64,000 bases of DNA from a virus. The position numbers and the translations under genes were made by a program. Positions 42,419 to 50,942 of this stretch are shown here, piece after piece (the stretch's first letter is position 1; each line of letters starts with the position of its first letter). The notes under the pieces are model-generated. The model saw only the letters and a program-made list of their open reading frames with translations, made no database searches and had not been told where the DNA came from. The stretch is from IMG/VR virus record IMGVR_UViG_3300030085_002431, positions 38,448 through 102,447 of that record; one strand, given 5' to 3'.

Positions 42419-44065
42419 ATGCCTAAATTATTTGGTTACAAGTTTGAGGAATCGGATAATAAGAAGAACGATTCGGTTCTTTCTCCGATTCCTCAAAATG
42501 ATGAGGATAAGTCTGATTTTTACTTATCTAGTGGTTTTTATGGTCAATATGTAGATATTGAAGGTGTCTATAAAAACGAACAAGATTTAATTCGTAGATA
42601 TAGAGAAATGGCACTACACCCTGAGTGTGATAGTGCCATTGAAGATATTGTTGATGAAGCAATCGTCTCAGACCTGAACGATTCACCAGTGGAAATCGAA
42701 CTTTCTAATGTTCCTGGTTCGGATAAACTAAAGGAAAGCATTAGAGAAGAGTTCAAATACATTAAGGAAATCATGGACTTCGATAAGAAGGCTCATGAGA
42801 TTTTTCGTAACTGGTATATTGATGGAAGAGTCTATTACCATAAGGTAATTGATGTCAAAAAACCAGAAGAGGGTTTGAAAGAAGTCCGTTATGTTGACCC
42901 TCTTAAAATTCGTTACGTAAGAAAGTTAAAGAAGAACAAAGAGGATAATCTTTCTGGAATTACTAGAGCAATTGCAGCACAAGATAATTCTTTCACAAAC
43001 CCAGAAATAGAAGAGTATTATCTCTACAATCCTAATGGTGCTCTTAAGGGTGGTGGTGCAACTTATTCTGCTTCAAATTCAGATAACAAAGCAGTAAAAA
43101 TTGCACCCGATTCAATTTCATTTGTTACTTCTGGTCTAGTTGATAGAAATAAGCAAACAATTCTTTCATATCTTCATAAAGCAATCAAATCTCTCAATCA
43201 ACTTCGTATGATTGAGGACTCTCTTGTCATCTACAGATTATCAAGAGCACCAGAACGTAGAATTTTCTACATTGATGTTGGCAATCTTCCTAAGATTAAA
43301 GCAGAACAGTATCTGCGTGATGTCATGAATCGTTATCGTAACAAGTTGGTTTACGATGCAAACACTGGTGAGATTCGTGATGATAGAAAATACATGGCAA
43401 TGCTTGAGGATTTCTGGCTCCCTCGTCGTGAAGGTGGCAGAGGAACAGAAATCTCTACACTTCCTGGTGGTCAGAACTTAGGTGAACTTGCTGATATTGA
43501 GTATTTCCAGAAAAAACTATTCCGTTCACTGAATGTTCCAGAGACAAGAACTAATGGAAGTAGTGGTTTTAGTCTTGGTCGTTCTTCTGAAATTCTAAGA
43601 GATGAAGTTCGTTTTACTAAATTTGTAGGAAGACTTCGCAAGAGATTTACAAGCCTCTTCAACGATATGTTGAAGACTCAACTTGTTCTAAAAAATATTG
43701 TTGCTCTAGAAGATTGGGATAGACTTTCCGACCATATTCAGTATGACTTCCTGTATGACAATCATTTCTCTGAACTAAAAGAAACCGAACTTCTCAATGA
43801 TAAGTTGGCAGCATGTGCAGCAATCGAACCTTATCTTGGTAAGTACTTCTCTGCTGAGTATGTAAGAACCAAAATCCTTAAGCAAACTGATGGTGAGATT
43901 AAGGAAATGGATAAGCAGATGAAGAAAGAAATTGATGATGGAATCATTATGGATCCTAAACTAATGAACATGCCTGAAGACCCTGCTGCAGCACCACCAA
44001 TAGCAGGTGGACAAGCACCAGCAATGGGAGATGCTATCAGTGAACCAGGAGCTGGTGAAATCTGA
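42419..44065 (+). CDS. g20: gp20 portal protein
   Basis: The protein has 548 residues (T4 gp20: 524). Diagnostic blocks are IRRYREMALHPECDSAIEDI, VDEAIVSDLNDSPVEI, YRLSRAPERRIFYIDVGNLP, LEDFWLPRREGGRGTEISTL and NVPETRTNG. It forms the dodecameric portal, the nucleation point for head assembly and the dock for gp17. The Pro/Ala-rich C-terminus (MPEDPAAAPPIAGGQAPAMG) is an extension past the T4-like core. Confidence 0.95.
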   Translation: MPKLFGYKFEESDNKKNDSVLSPIPQNDEDKSDFYLSSGFYGQYVDIEGVYKNEQDLIRRYREMALHPECDSAIEDIVDEAIVSDLNDSPVEIELSNVPGSDKLKESIREEFKYIKEIMDFDKKAHEIFRNWYIDGRVYYHKVIDVKKPEEGLKEVRYVDPLKIRYVRKLKKNKEDNLSGITRAIAAQDNSFTNPEIEEYYLYNPNGALKGGGATYSASNSDNKAVKIAPDSISFVTSGLVDRNKQTILSYLHKAIKSLNQLRMIEDSLVIYRLSRAPERRIFYIDVGNLPKIKAEQYLRDVMNRYRNKLVYDANTGEIRDDRKYMAMLEDFWLPRREGGRGTEISTLPGGQNLGELADIEYFQKKLFRSLNVPETRTNGSSGFSLGRSSEILRDEVRFTKFVGRLRKRFTSLFNDMLKTQLVLKNIVALEDWDRLSDHIQYDFLYDNHFSELKETELLNDKLAACAAIEPYLGKYFSAEYVRTKILKQTDGEIKEMDKQMKKEIDDGIIMDPKLMNMPEDPAAAPPIAGGQAPAMGDAISEPGAGEI

Positions 44066-44071
44066 TAAATA
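44065..44071 (+). promoter_or_regulatory. Late promoter motif ATAAATA
   Basis: It overlaps the last base of the gene 20 stop, 24 bases before ATG 44096. Confidence 0.6.
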
Positions 44072-44095
44072 GTAAAAGTTAATTATTTTTAAACT

Positions 44096-44290
44096 ATGGA
44101 AGACGAAACTATGGAAGTGGAACAAGAATATGAGGCACCACGTCTTGTAGACATTTTGGACAGTGATGATTCGTCCCGCATTAGTGATGCAATCAAAGAT
44201 GTTTTGATGCAAAAGTCAGTCGAAAGAGTCGAATCTCAGAGACAAGCAGTTGTTTCTCAGATGTTCGATTTGGAAGATAATGCCGAGTGA
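44096..44290 (+). CDS. Small acidic head-core protein (gp67-like position)
   Basis: The protein has 64 residues and is acidic (MEDETMEVEQEYEAPRLVDI), with a helical segment ISDAIKDVLMQKSVERVESQ. It occupies the position of T4 genes 67/68 (between 20 and 21), which encode small prohead core proteins cleaved by gp21. Sequence similarity to T4 gp67 is not evident to me, so the assignment rests on order, size and acidity. It has its own late motif. Confidence 0.6.
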   Translation: MEDETMEVEQEYEAPRLVDILDSDDSSRISDAIKDVLMQKSVERVESQRQAVVSQMFDLEDNAE

Positions 44291-44292
44291 GT

Positions 44293-44299
44293 CTAAATA
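44293..44299 (+). promoter_or_regulatory. Late promoter motif CTAAATA
   Basis: It begins two bases after the preceding stop and lies 24 bases before ATG 44324. Confidence 0.6.
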
Positions 44300-44323
44300 G
44301 AATATATCAGTACACATAGATAG

Positions 44324-44566
44324 ATGATTATCAAACCACTGGACACTGAAAGGTCGCCTAATGCGATTGAGATTACAACGTCTAAGCTCGTTAGACTGGT
44401 AAATAAGCACGCTACTGATTCCTCTCTAATTGCAATTGCAAATGCAACTGCTGCTGAGTTTACCCTTTTACCATTATCTAGTGAGATTGTTGAGAAAGAA
44501 ATCGGTGCAGTAATTACTGCTTCTGGTGGTACTGTTTTAGCAACTCCAGTAGCATTTACGAATTAA
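44324..44566 (+). CDS. 80-residue head-region protein, unknown
   Basis: The protein has 80 residues: a beta-rich N-terminus (IIKPLDTERSPNAIEITTSK), an Ala-rich centre (IAIANATAAEFTLLPLS) and a C-terminus ITASGGTVLATPVAFTN. The ITTSKLVRLVN and GGTVLATP elements look like a small beta-sandwich virion protein. Position between 20 and 21 again recalls T4 gene 68, but the composition is not that of an acidic core protein. It is possibly a capsid decoration or minor head protein. It ends four bases before gene 21. Confidence 0.6.
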   Translation: MIIKPLDTERSPNAIEITTSKLVRLVNKHATDSSLIAIANATAAEFTLLPLSSEIVEKEIGAVITASGGTVLATPVAFTN

Positions 44567-44570
44567 TCCA

Positions 44571-45221
44571 ATGAAATTAATTACCGAAGAAATCGAAAAG
44601 GTTGAACTTATTGTCGAAGAAAAGAACGGCAAGAAGAACCTGTTTATTGAGGGTATTTTCCTTCAGGCAAATAAGCCTAACAGAAACAAAAGACTCTATG
44701 AGATGAACATCCTAGAGAAAGAAGTTAAGCGTTACAACGAAAACTTCGTTCAAAAGGGTCGTGCTCTTGGAGAACTTGGTCACCCCGATGGACCTACTGT
44801 CAATCTAGACAGAGTATCTCACAAGATTACCATGCTTGAGAGAAAGGGTGATAATTTTGTTGGAAAAGCAAAAATCCTAGAAACCCCAATGGGTAAGATT
44901 GCATCTAATCTTTTAAGTGAAGGTGTATCTTTAGGTGTGTCTTCCCGTGGTGTTGGTTCACTAAAACCAACATCTGAAGGTTATTCCTTAGTTGGTGAAG
45001 ACTTCATGCTAGCAACTGCTGCTGACATCGTTGCTGATCCTTCTGCACCTGATGCATTTGTTCAGGGTGTTATGGAAGGAAAAGAATGGGTGTGGGACGG
45101 GGGAATCCTCCGTGAGCAACTAGCAGAGAAAACTTATAAGAGAATAAATACTCTAGTTGACCAGAAGGTACTAGACGAGCATAAGCTCAATTTATTCCAA
45201 GAGTTCCTTTCAAATCTATAA
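44571..45221 (+). CDS. g21: gp21 prohead core protein and protease
   Basis: The protein has 216 residues (T4 gp21: 212). It is a herpesvirus-assemblin-like serine protease: GELGHPDGPTVNLDRVSHKI gives catalytic His71, and GVSLGVSSRGVGSL gives the nucleophile Ser124 or Ser125. IEGIFLQANKPNRNKRLYEM is the conserved N-terminal block. It cleaves scaffold (gp22) and capsid (gp23) proteins during maturation. Confidence 0.94.
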   Translation: MKLITEEIEKVELIVEEKNGKKNLFIEGIFLQANKPNRNKRLYEMNILEKEVKRYNENFVQKGRALGELGHPDGPTVNLDRVSHKITMLERKGDNFVGKAKILETPMGKIASNLLSEGVSLGVSSRGVGSLKPTSEGYSLVGEDFMLATAADIVADPSAPDAFVQGVMEGKEWVWDGGILREQLAEKTYKRINTLVDQKVLDEHKLNLFQEFLSNL

Positions 45222-45224
45222 CTA

Positions 45225-45235
45225 ATAAATAAATA
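45225..45235 (+). promoter_or_regulatory. Overlapping late promoter motifs
   Basis: ATAAATA occurs twice, overlapping, at 45225-45231 and 45229-45235, about 42 bases before gene 22. The doubled motif may reflect the need for abundant scaffold. Confidence 0.6.
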
Positions 45236-45276
45236 TAGATTAAGTATAATATAGTCTAAAATTTCGGAGAGTTCAA

Positions 45277-46443
45277 ATGTCCCGTGGTAACGATTTACAG
45301 GAAATGGAAGTAGGCACAGCACAATCCAAATCTGCCGTTAATGCAGGTGCTAAGCCAGCAGAAGGTATGCCAGCAGCAGGTTCTAATGCTTCTGGTGTAT
45401 CTACTCCTGGTCAAAGCCCTTCCTACGAAGATCTAGGTGGTCCATCACCAGATAACTATAAGCCTGATGACGATTCAGCAAAGCTGAAGACTCCAGGTGC
45501 TTCCTTGTCCCAGGTAAAAGACGTAGTTAATGCAAAGGCAAAGCCTGCAGATGCTATGAAGTCTATGGCAAGAGAAGAAGTAGAAGCAGAAGAGGAAGCA
45601 ATCTCTGAAGAGGAAGTAACTACTGATGAAGTAGTTGCTGAATCTGAAGAGGCAACCGAAGAGACCATTTCTGAGGAAGAAGTAGAGTCCGAAGCAGTTG
45701 CATCTATCGAAGAAGCAATTGAAGAAGATGTAAACGCACTTCTTTCTGGTGAAGAACTCTCCGAAGAGTTCCGTGACAAGGCAAAGACAATCTTTGAGGC
45801 AGCAATCAATGCTCGCACTCAACAGATTGAAGAAGCAGTTGCGGCACATTATGAAGCACAGTTCAACGAGCAAGTCGAAGAACTGAATGAATCACTGACT
45901 GCACGTCTTGATTCATATCTTGAGTATGTTGCTGAAGAGTGGTTCCAAGAGAACGCACTCGCAGTTGAAAAAGGAATCCAAGCTCAGGCAACTGAGTCAT
46001 TCCTATCTGGCCTGAAGGGCCTTTTTGAAGAACATTATGTATCAATCCCTGAAGAGAAATATGATGTGCTTGAGAGCATGGTAGAAAAACTTGATGAAAT
46101 GGAGTCAAAACTCAACGAGCAAATCGATAAGAACGTTGCTCTAAACAAGAGATTGGCAGAATCAGTAACCGACGTAATCTTTGCAGAGGTTTCTGAAGGA
46201 CTAGCTCTTTCCCAAAAGGAAAAGCTTGCTACTCTCGCAGAAAATGTTGAGTTTGGTAGTGAACAGGACTATCGTGAGAAACTAGTAACTTTGAAGGAAT
46301 CATACTTCTCTTCAAATACAGTTACTCAGAGAGATTCTCAAGATTATATTGCTGAAGAAACTACCACTTTAAACGAGCAAGTCGATGTAACTGGCTCAAT
46401 GGGTATGTATCTAGAAGCACTACAGAGAGTTTCTAAAAAGTGA
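45277..46443 (+). CDS. g22: gp22 prohead scaffold protein
   Basis: The protein has 388 residues (T4 gp22: 269). A Pro/Gly/Ala-rich N-terminal region is followed by a very Glu-rich stretch (EEVEAEEEAISEEEV, ~108-150). A long helical region follows (FRDKAKTIFEAAINARTQQI; EEHYVSIPEEKYDVLESMVE; YREKLVTLKESYF), matching the scaffold core. It fills the prohead and is degraded by gp21. It lies between 21 and 23 as in T4, with site TCGGAGAG before the ATG. Confidence 0.9.
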   Translation: MSRGNDLQEMEVGTAQSKSAVNAGAKPAEGMPAAGSNASGVSTPGQSPSYEDLGGPSPDNYKPDDDSAKLKTPGASLSQVKDVVNAKAKPADAMKSMAREEVEAEEEAISEEEVTTDEVVAESEEATEETISEEEVESEAVASIEEAIEEDVNALLSGEELSEEFRDKAKTIFEAAINARTQQIEEAVAAHYEAQFNEQVEELNESLTARLDSYLEYVAEEWFQENALAVEKGIQAQATESFLSGLKGLFEEHYVSIPEEKYDVLESMVEKLDEMESKLNEQIDKNVALNKRLAESVTDVIFAEVSEGLALSQKEKLATLAENVEFGSEQDYREKLVTLKESYFSSNTVTQRDSQDYIAEETTTLNEQVDVTGSMGMYLEALQRVSKK

Positions 46444-46487
46444 TTTTTAGATAATAATCAAACTTAAATTTTCCGAGGACAACTAAA

Positions 46488-47885
46488 ATGCAAATGTTCA
46501 ATGCTGAACAACTGCAGGAAAAGTGGGCACCTCTCCTAGACTACAACGGTCTAGGTGAAATCAAGGATTCCCACAGAAGAGCAGTTACTGCTATCCTGCT
46601 AGAGAACCAAGAGAAGGCACTCCGTGAAGAGCGTGAGTTCCTCTACGAGACTCCAACCGTAAATACTGACCCAGGTGCATCAGGTAATGCTGGCTTCTCT
46701 GGTGCAGCAGCTCCAGGTGGTCCAGTTGCAGGTTTCGACCCTGTTCTGATCTCCCTAATCCGTCGTTCAATGCCTAACTTGGTCGCATATGACCTAGCAG
46801 GCGTCCAACCAATGAACGCACCAACAGGACTCATCTTTGCGATGCGTTCTAAGTATGTCGATCAAAACGGTGCAGAAGCACTATTCGACGAAGCAGATAC
46901 CGCATTCGCAGGACAGAATGCTGGTAAGGGCCTCTCCGCAGGTATGACCAACTCTGCAGTTGGTTTCGGTACTACCTCCCAGGACGGCACCAACCCAGGT
47001 CTGCTTAACCCAACCGCTACCTCAACCGACACCTATAACGTTGGTCAGGGTATGTCAACTGCTGAAGCAGAAGGACTTGATGGTTCTGGCTCAGCAGCGT
47101 TCAACGAGATGGCATTCTCAATCGAGAAAGTCACCGTAACCGCAAAGTCAAGAGCACTCAAAGCTGAGTACTCACTAGAACTCGCACAAGACCTCAAGGC
47201 AATCCATGGTCTGAATGCTGAGGCTGAACTCGCAAACATTCTCTCCACAGAGATTCTTGCTGAGATCAACCGTGAAGTCATCAGAACCATCTACAAGATT
47301 GCTGAGCAGGGTGCAACCCTCAACACAGCAAATGCAGGTGTATTCGACCTCGACGTTGACTCCAACGGCAGATGGTCAGTTGAGAAGTTCAAGGGACTTA
47401 TCTTCCAAATCGAGAGAGATGCGAACCAAATCGCACAAAGAACTCGTAGAGGAAAGGGTAACATGATCCTCTGCTCCGCAGACGTTGCATCAGCACTTAC
47501 CCACGCAGGTCTTCTTGACTACACCCCTGCACTCAACGCAAACCTCAACGTTGACGATGCTGGTAACACCTTCGCAGGTGTTCTCAACGGTCGTTACAGA
47601 GTATACATTGACCCATATGCTGCTAATAACAGCCAGGATCAATACTACGTTGTTGGTTATAAGGGTTCTTCACCTTACGACGCAGGTCTGTTCTATTGCC
47701 CATACGTACCTCTCCAGATGGTCCGTGCAGTTGGTGAGAACAGCTTCCAGCCCAAGATTGGCTTCAAGACTCGTTACGGCATTGTTGCAAACCCCTTCGC
47801 AGAAGGAACCAATGCTGGTCTTGGCCGTCTCGAGCGCAACTCCAACCGTTACTACAGAAGAGTCAAGGTCGCAAACCTCATGTGA
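46488..47885 (+). CDS. g23: gp23 major capsid protein
   Basis: The protein has 465 residues (T4 gp23: 521). It is an HK97-fold protein with cyanophage-type sequence: KWAPLLDYNGLGEIKDSHRR, PNLVAYDLAGVQPMNAPTGL, ARALKAEYSLELAQDL-like KSRALKAEYSLELAQDLKAI and FQPKIGFKTRYGIVANPF. The N-terminal ~50 residues should be removed by gp21. Codon use is visibly more C-ending and uniform than in neighbouring genes, as expected for the most highly expressed phage protein. Site CGAGGA precedes ATG 46488, and a strong terminator follows. Confidence 0.97.
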   Translation: MQMFNAEQLQEKWAPLLDYNGLGEIKDSHRRAVTAILLENQEKALREEREFLYETPTVNTDPGASGNAGFSGAAAPGGPVAGFDPVLISLIRRSMPNLVAYDLAGVQPMNAPTGLIFAMRSKYVDQNGAEALFDEADTAFAGQNAGKGLSAGMTNSAVGFGTTSQDGTNPGLLNPTATSTDTYNVGQGMSTAEAEGLDGSGSAAFNEMAFSIEKVTVTAKSRALKAEYSLELAQDLKAIHGLNAEAELANILSTEILAEINREVIRTIYKIAEQGATLNTANAGVFDLDVDSNGRWSVEKFKGLIFQIERDANQIAQRTRRGKGNMILCSADVASALTHAGLLDYTPALNANLNVDDAGNTFAGVLNGRYRVYIDPYAANNSQDQYYVVGYKGSSPYDAGLFYCPYVPLQMVRAVGENSFQPKIGFKTRYGIVANPFAEGTNAGLGRLERNSNRYYRRVKVANLM

Positions 47886-47905
47886 TTCTTTTTCACGGTT
47901 TTCTC

Positions 47906-47931
47906 AGAGGTCCTTCGGGACCTCTTTTTTT
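47906..47931 (+). terminator. Intrinsic terminator after gene 23
   Basis: AGAGGTCC (47906-47913), loop TTCG and GGACCTCT (47918-47925) form a perfect 8-bp stem, immediately followed by a run of six T residues. It lies 20 bases after the capsid gene stop and closes the head operon. Confidence 0.9.
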
Positions 47932-47935
47932 ATGT

Positions 47936-47942
47936 CTAAATA
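47936..47942 (+). promoter_or_regulatory. Late promoter motif CTAAATA
   Basis: It begins five bases after the terminator T-run and 43 bases before the ATG at 47985, so gene 3 is likely a separately initiated late transcript. Confidence 0.6.
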
Positions 47943-47984
47943 GTGTCAGGAACTTGCATATTATTCAAGGTGGCAGAAACAATA

Positions 47985-48521
47985 ATGCCTTTAGATAGGC
48001 AATTAGCAAATAGAAATTTCCTACAACCAACAGGGTTTAAGTTTACTCTGGGCAAGTATCCTAAGGTAGATTTCTTTTCTAATACTGCTCAAATTCCTTC
48101 AATAAACCTTGGAGTTGCATTCCAACCAACTTACCTAAAAGATATTCCCATCCCAGGTGATAAGTTAACTTACGACGACTTAACACTTAGCTTCTTAGTT
48201 GATGAGGACTTGGTTAACTACAGAATAGTTCATCAGTGGTTAGAGAGATTTGGTTATCCAGAATCTGTAGAACAGTATCAAGACCTTTTAGACTTAGAAG
48301 AAGGATTTACTAAAGGTAGGCAATTTGCAGAAGCAGGACAGAGTGATGGAACACTCATAATCTATAACAGTAATTTTAATCCAGTTGCTTCTGTTGTTTT
48401 TACAGGATTGTTTCCTGTATCTCTATCAACAATTGAATTTGATGCTAAGGCAACTGACGTTGAATATGTCACAGCATCAGTAACCTTTAAGTACACTCAC
48501 TATACTATTACAAAATACTGA
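47985..48521 (+). CDS. g3: gp3-like tail completion protein
   Basis: The protein has 178 residues from ATG 47985 (site AAGGTGG); an in-frame GTG at 47943 overlaps the late promoter and is unlikely. T4 gp3 has 176 residues. SNTAQIPSINLGVAFQPTYL with IPIPGDKLTYDDLTLSFLVD and EDLVNYRIVHQWLERFGYPE have the tail-tube-like beta fold of tail terminator proteins. Position after gene 23 and before uvsY matches gene 3 in cyanophages. It would cap the tail tube. The assignment rests on length, fold and synteny. Confidence 0.7.
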   Translation: MPLDRQLANRNFLQPTGFKFTLGKYPKVDFFSNTAQIPSINLGVAFQPTYLKDIPIPGDKLTYDDLTLSFLVDEDLVNYRIVHQWLERFGYPESVEQYQDLLDLEEGFTKGRQFAEAGQSDGTLIIYNSNFNPVASVVFTGLFPVSLSTIEFDAKATDVEYVTASVTFKYTHYTITKY

Positions 48522-48526
48522 TTGGT

Positions 48527-48955
48527 ATGAACCTTGATGAAATACAGGCGTCTTGGGCAGAGGATTCAAAACTCGACCCAGACAACTTACATAATGAGTC
48601 CATTAAAATTCCATCTTTACATTCAAAATACTACAATATCTACAACAATATAGTTCTCTTAAAGAAGATGGAGGAGAACAAGTATAAAATTTTAAAAAAG
48701 AAAAAGTGGTTGTATTACACAGGAAAAGCAGAACCTGACGTGTACAAAGAAAACCCCTTTGACCATAAGGTCTTAAAACCAGATATTGATAAGTACATGG
48801 ATGCAGACGAAGACATAATGCGTCTTGTATCCAAAATTGAATACTACCAAACGATGTTGAGTTTTATCGATAGTATTCTCAAAACTATCTTAAATAGAAC
48901 TTACCAGATTAAAAATGCGATTGAATTCATGAGATTCACTGCTGGTTATGACTAA
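48527..48955 (+). CDS. uvsY: UvsY recombination mediator
   Basis: The protein has 142 residues (T4 UvsY: 137). KYYNIYNNIVLLKKMEENKY, LKKKKWLYYTGKAEPD, DKYMDADEDIMRLVSKIEYY and IKNAIEFMRFTAGYD match T4 (KVALKARLDYYSGRGDGD; SADKDVLKVDTSLQYW; AIKHIQDMRAFEAGK). It loads UvsX recombinase onto gp32-covered single-stranded DNA. It overlaps uvsW by 8 bases, as expected for a recombination pair. Confidence 0.88.
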   Translation: MNLDEIQASWAEDSKLDPDNLHNESIKIPSLHSKYYNIYNNIVLLKKMEENKYKILKKKKWLYYTGKAEPDVYKENPFDHKVLKPDIDKYMDADEDIMRLVSKIEYYQTMLSFIDSILKTILNRTYQIKNAIEFMRFTAGYD

Positions 48956-50411
48956 CTTAAAGATTAGAAAAAAGAACGAAGTCTATTTGACTATTGAAGC
49001 AGAACCTTTTGTCAAACAGGAACTGTGTGATTATTTCACTTTTGAAGTTCCTGGGGCAAAGTTTATGCCGCAGTATCGTAGTAAATATTGGGATGGAAAG
49101 ATTAGATTATTCTCACCACACAATGGTGAAATTTATATTGGTTTATTAGATAAAGTTTGCTCTTGGGCAAAGAAATCTGGATTCACTGTAGAGTTTATTG
49201 ATAACAAATTCTATGGAACACCCTTTGAGGTAAATGACCATATCTCTTATGAGGGTACGAAAGACTTTATGTCTAGACTTACCAGTTATCAACCTAGAGA
49301 TTATCAAGTTGATGCAGTATATGATGCACTTAAGTACAATCGAAAACTAATTGTATCACCTACTGGTTCAGGTAAGTCATTGATGATTTACTCTGTAGTG
49401 AGATACTTTGCAGAAACGGATAGAAAGATTCTTCTAATTGTTCCTACTACTTCTCTTGTTGAACAAATGTTCAAAGACTTTGAGGACTATGGTTGGGATG
49501 CAGAATCTAACTGTCATAAAATTTATTCTGGTAGAGATAAAACATCTGGAAAGAGTGTAGTAATTACAACTTGGCAATCAATCTATAAACTTCCTAGGTC
49601 TTGGTTTGAACCATTTGATGTGGTTATTGGTGATGAAGCACACTTGTTTAAATCAAAATCTTTAGTCAGTATCATGACTAAGATGGATAATGCAAAATAT
49701 AGATTTGGTTTCACGGGAACACTTGATGGATCTCAAACTCACAAGTGGGTTCTAGAGGGGTTGTTTGGTCCTTCTTATAAAGTAACACAGACAAAGGACC
49801 TTATTGAGAAAGGTCATCTATCAAAACTTCAAATCAAAGTTCTTCTTCTTAAGCATGATGAACATCAGTTTGGTGAGTATGAAGATGAAATCCAATATAT
49901 TATTGGTCATGAAAAAAGAAATAAGTTCATCAAAAATCTTACTGTTGATTTAAAGGGTAATAGTCTTGTTCTCTTCAATCGAGTTGAAACTCATGGGGAA
50001 CCAATTTACAATTTGATAAATAACTCTGTAGAAGAGGGACGACAAGTATTCTTTGTCTATGGAGGAGTCCCTGCCCAGGAAAGAGAAAGAGTAAGAGAGA
50101 TTACTGAGAAAGAAAATAATGCAATTATTGTTGCATCGTATGGAACTTTTTCTACGGGGATTAACATCAAGAATCTACATAATGTAATTTTTGCATCACC
50201 ATCTAAGTCTAGAGTCCGAAACCTACAGTCTATTGGTAGGGTACTTAGAAAGGGAGACAATAAGTCTCAAGCAGTTCTATATGATATTGCTGACGATATT
50301 ACGTTTAAGTCAAGAAAAAACTACACACTCAATCACTTAATTGAGAGAATCAAAATTTATAACGAAGAAAATTTCAATTATGAGGTATTGCAGATTAATT
50401 TCAGAGGGTAA
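48948..50411 (+). CDS. uvsW: UvsW helicase
   Basis: The protein has 487 residues (T4 UvsW: 503). It is an SF2 helicase: SPTGSGKS (137-144), GDEAH (DEAH at 229-232), GFTGTLDG (motif III), LVLFNRVE, SYGTFSTGINI and SIGRVLRKG (motif VI). The N-terminal double-psi-like domain (FEVPGAKFMPQYRSKYWDGK) is typical of UvsW. It unwinds R-loops and branched DNA and shifts T4-type phages from origin- to recombination-dependent replication. Confidence 0.93.
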   Translation: MTNLKIRKKNEVYLTIEAEPFVKQELCDYFTFEVPGAKFMPQYRSKYWDGKIRLFSPHNGEIYIGLLDKVCSWAKKSGFTVEFIDNKFYGTPFEVNDHISYEGTKDFMSRLTSYQPRDYQVDAVYDALKYNRKLIVSPTGSGKSLMIYSVVRYFAETDRKILLIVPTTSLVEQMFKDFEDYGWDAESNCHKIYSGRDKTSGKSVVITTWQSIYKLPRSWFEPFDVVIGDEAHLFKSKSLVSIMTKMDNAKYRFGFTGTLDGSQTHKWVLEGLFGPSYKVTQTKDLIEKGHLSKLQIKVLLLKHDEHQFGEYEDEIQYIIGHEKRNKFIKNLTVDLKGNSLVLFNRVETHGEPIYNLINNSVEEGRQVFFVYGGVPAQERERVREITEKENNAIIVASYGTFSTGINIKNLHNVIFASPSKSRVRNLQSIGRVLRKGDNKSQAVLYDIADDITFKSRKNYTLNHLIERIKIYNEENFNYEVLQINFRG

Positions 50412-50414
50412 AAA

Positions 50415-50831
50415 ATGGAAGAAGAATTTTACGCAGTTATTAAATTAATTTCAGGGGAAGAGATATTCTCAAAGGTTTGTCCCTGTGAAGAGGAAGATAG
50501 GACAATCTTGCTTTTAGATAATCCAGTTACTATTGAGACATTTAATATGAGACAGATGGGAGTCTCTGGACTAAAGATTAACCCATGGATTAAATATACT
50601 GATGACTCAATGTTTGTTATGGACATGGATAGAGTTATTACTATGTCTGAAGTAACAGACGAAGAGATGCTCTTCATGTATGCTAAGTATATTAAAAAGA
50701 AAAATAAAAAACCCAGTGTCTCTAACAAACCATCAGAGAGTATGGGTTACTTAAAATCTATAACTGAAGCAAGAGTCTCCTTAGAAAAAATATTTAAAGA
50801 GTCTGGTGAAAAAGATCCTAAAGATACTTAA
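50415..50831 (+). CDS. Sm-like protein, paralogue 1
   Basis: The protein has 138 residues. The first ~85 have the phage LSm pattern: VIKLISGEEIFSKVCPCEEE (Sm1-like strands), then ILLLDNPVTIETFN, then INPWIKYTDDSMFVMDMDRV. A crystal structure of a putative cyanophage Sm-like protein of this kind has been reported, with a ring assembly. The C-terminal ~50 residues are a Lys-rich extension (KKKNKKPSVSNKPSES) not found in the other three paralogues here. A ring that binds RNA, as Hfq does, is the likely role. It starts 3 bases after uvsW. Confidence 0.7.
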   Translation: MEEEFYAVIKLISGEEIFSKVCPCEEEDRTILLLDNPVTIETFNMRQMGVSGLKINPWIKYTDDSMFVMDMDRVITMSEVTDEEMLFMYAKYIKKKNKKPSVSNKPSESMGYLKSITEARVSLEKIFKESGEKDPKDT

Positions 50832-50890
50832 TTAAATATATTATTAACCTTGAACGTCTACAGACTCATTATACACATTATCATCAACCC

Positions 50891-50919
50891 TTGTCAACTA
50901 ACTCTAAAAGATGTATACT
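50891..50919 (+). promoter_or_regulatory. Sigma-70-type promoter for gene 55
   Basis: TTGTCA (50891-50896) and TATACT (50914-50919) are separated by 17 bases in the only sizeable gap (111 bases) of this gene cluster. The predicted start near 50926 is about 17 bases before ATG 50943. A host-type promoter suits a gene that must be made before late transcription can begin. Confidence 0.65.
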
Positions 50920-50942
50920 CTTTACAGAAATCAAAATAATTA

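Noticed and set aside
45456-46108. Antisense frames opposite gene 22
   Set aside because: They are Ser- or Phe/Cys-rich mirror images of the Glu-rich codons and have no start signals.
50850-50875. Second promoter TTGAAC...TATACA upstream of gene 55
   Set aside because: The spacer is only 14 bases, too short. The TTGTCA-N17-TATACT pair downstream is far better.
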